NCBI GenBank assembly: GCA_002436505.1
Contig: DJML01000059.1
Span: forward strand, 1-15,376
Direction: 5' to 3'
Length of the DNA stretch: 15,376 nucleotides
From: Bacteroidetes bacterium UBA6491
GTDB lineage: Bacteria; Bacteroidota; Bacteroidia; NS11-12g; UBA9320
The translations under genes were made by a program, and so were the position numbers. Shown here one piece after another: positions 15,351-15,376 of this stretch; position 1 is the stretch's first letter; the number at the start of each line of letters is the position of its first letter. The notes beneath the pieces are model-generated. The model was given only the letters and a program-made list of their open reading frames with translations. It was not told where the DNA came from and made no database searches.

Positions 15351-15376
15351 GCCCGGGTGGTGAAACTGGTAGACAC
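15351..15376 (+). tRNA. tRNA-Leu, 5' end only (runs off the window)
   Basis: The last 26 bases have the form of a leucine tRNA: acceptor arm GCCCGGG, then TGGTGAAACTGGTAGACAC, the D-arm of a class II tRNA. The anticodon, variable arm and 3' half are beyond the window, so isoacceptor cannot be told; tRNA-Leu is the best match over tRNA-Ser. Confidence 0.85.

Noticed and set aside
15351..15376. tRNA-Leu as the attachment site of an integrated element
   Set aside because: Only the tRNA 5' end is present, no integrase or direct repeat is seen, and the neighbours are housekeeping genes.

Overview
The window reads as a chromosomal segment of a Bacteroidota bacterium. Three things point there. A pair of genes encodes GldL- and GldM-like proteins, the motor subunits of the type IX secretion/gliding apparatus that are known from this phylum. 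Several genes are preceded by the Bacteroidota-type -7 element (TAnnTTTG or a one-base variant), two or three of them with a TTG about 16 to 19 bases upstream. Most starts lack a strong Shine-Dalgarno sequence. Coding density is high, and I see no mobile element, CRISPR array or rRNA.

Layout. Positions 1-1006 (+) hold the 3' part of a DEAD-box RNA helicase gene. Positions 1115-1552 (+) hold a small basic histone-H1-like protein with its own promoter and a clear terminator. Positions 1754-5413 (+) encode a very large secreted TraB/GumN-family protein with what look like three repeated C-terminal domains and a helical tail. It meets gldM (7069-5414, -) stop codon to stop codon with no base between them. 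gldL (7575-7075, -) precedes gldM by 5 bases. No gldK or gldN flanks the pair, so the motor module stands alone here.

Positions 7797-11157 (-) look like one transcription unit, murB - rluA-type pseudouridine synthase - pruA (P5C dehydrogenase), closed by a good intrinsic terminator at 7743-7711. A one-gene unit at 11308-11694 (+) encodes a lipoprotein mono-heme c-type cytochrome. It is divergent from murB and convergent with a WaaE-like family 2 glycosyltransferase gene (12473-11727, -). That gene lies downstream of cinA (13775-12504, -). Divergent from cinA, positions 13856-15302 (+) carry a small unrecognised acidic protein followed by prfB. Release factor 2 is written in two frames joined by a programmed +1 frameshift at 14264-14270. 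The last 26 bases are the start of a tRNA-Leu gene.

Most genes are housekeeping: peptidoglycan precursor synthesis (murB), RNA modification and remodelling (RluA type, DEAD-box), translation termination (prfB), proline catabolism (pruA), NMN/pyridine nucleotide salvage (cinA) and surface glycan synthesis (GT2). The least ordinary parts are the isolated GldL/GldM-like motor pair, the TraB fusion protein facing it, and the frameshift signal, whose perfect AGGAGG contrasts with the weak initiation signals around it.
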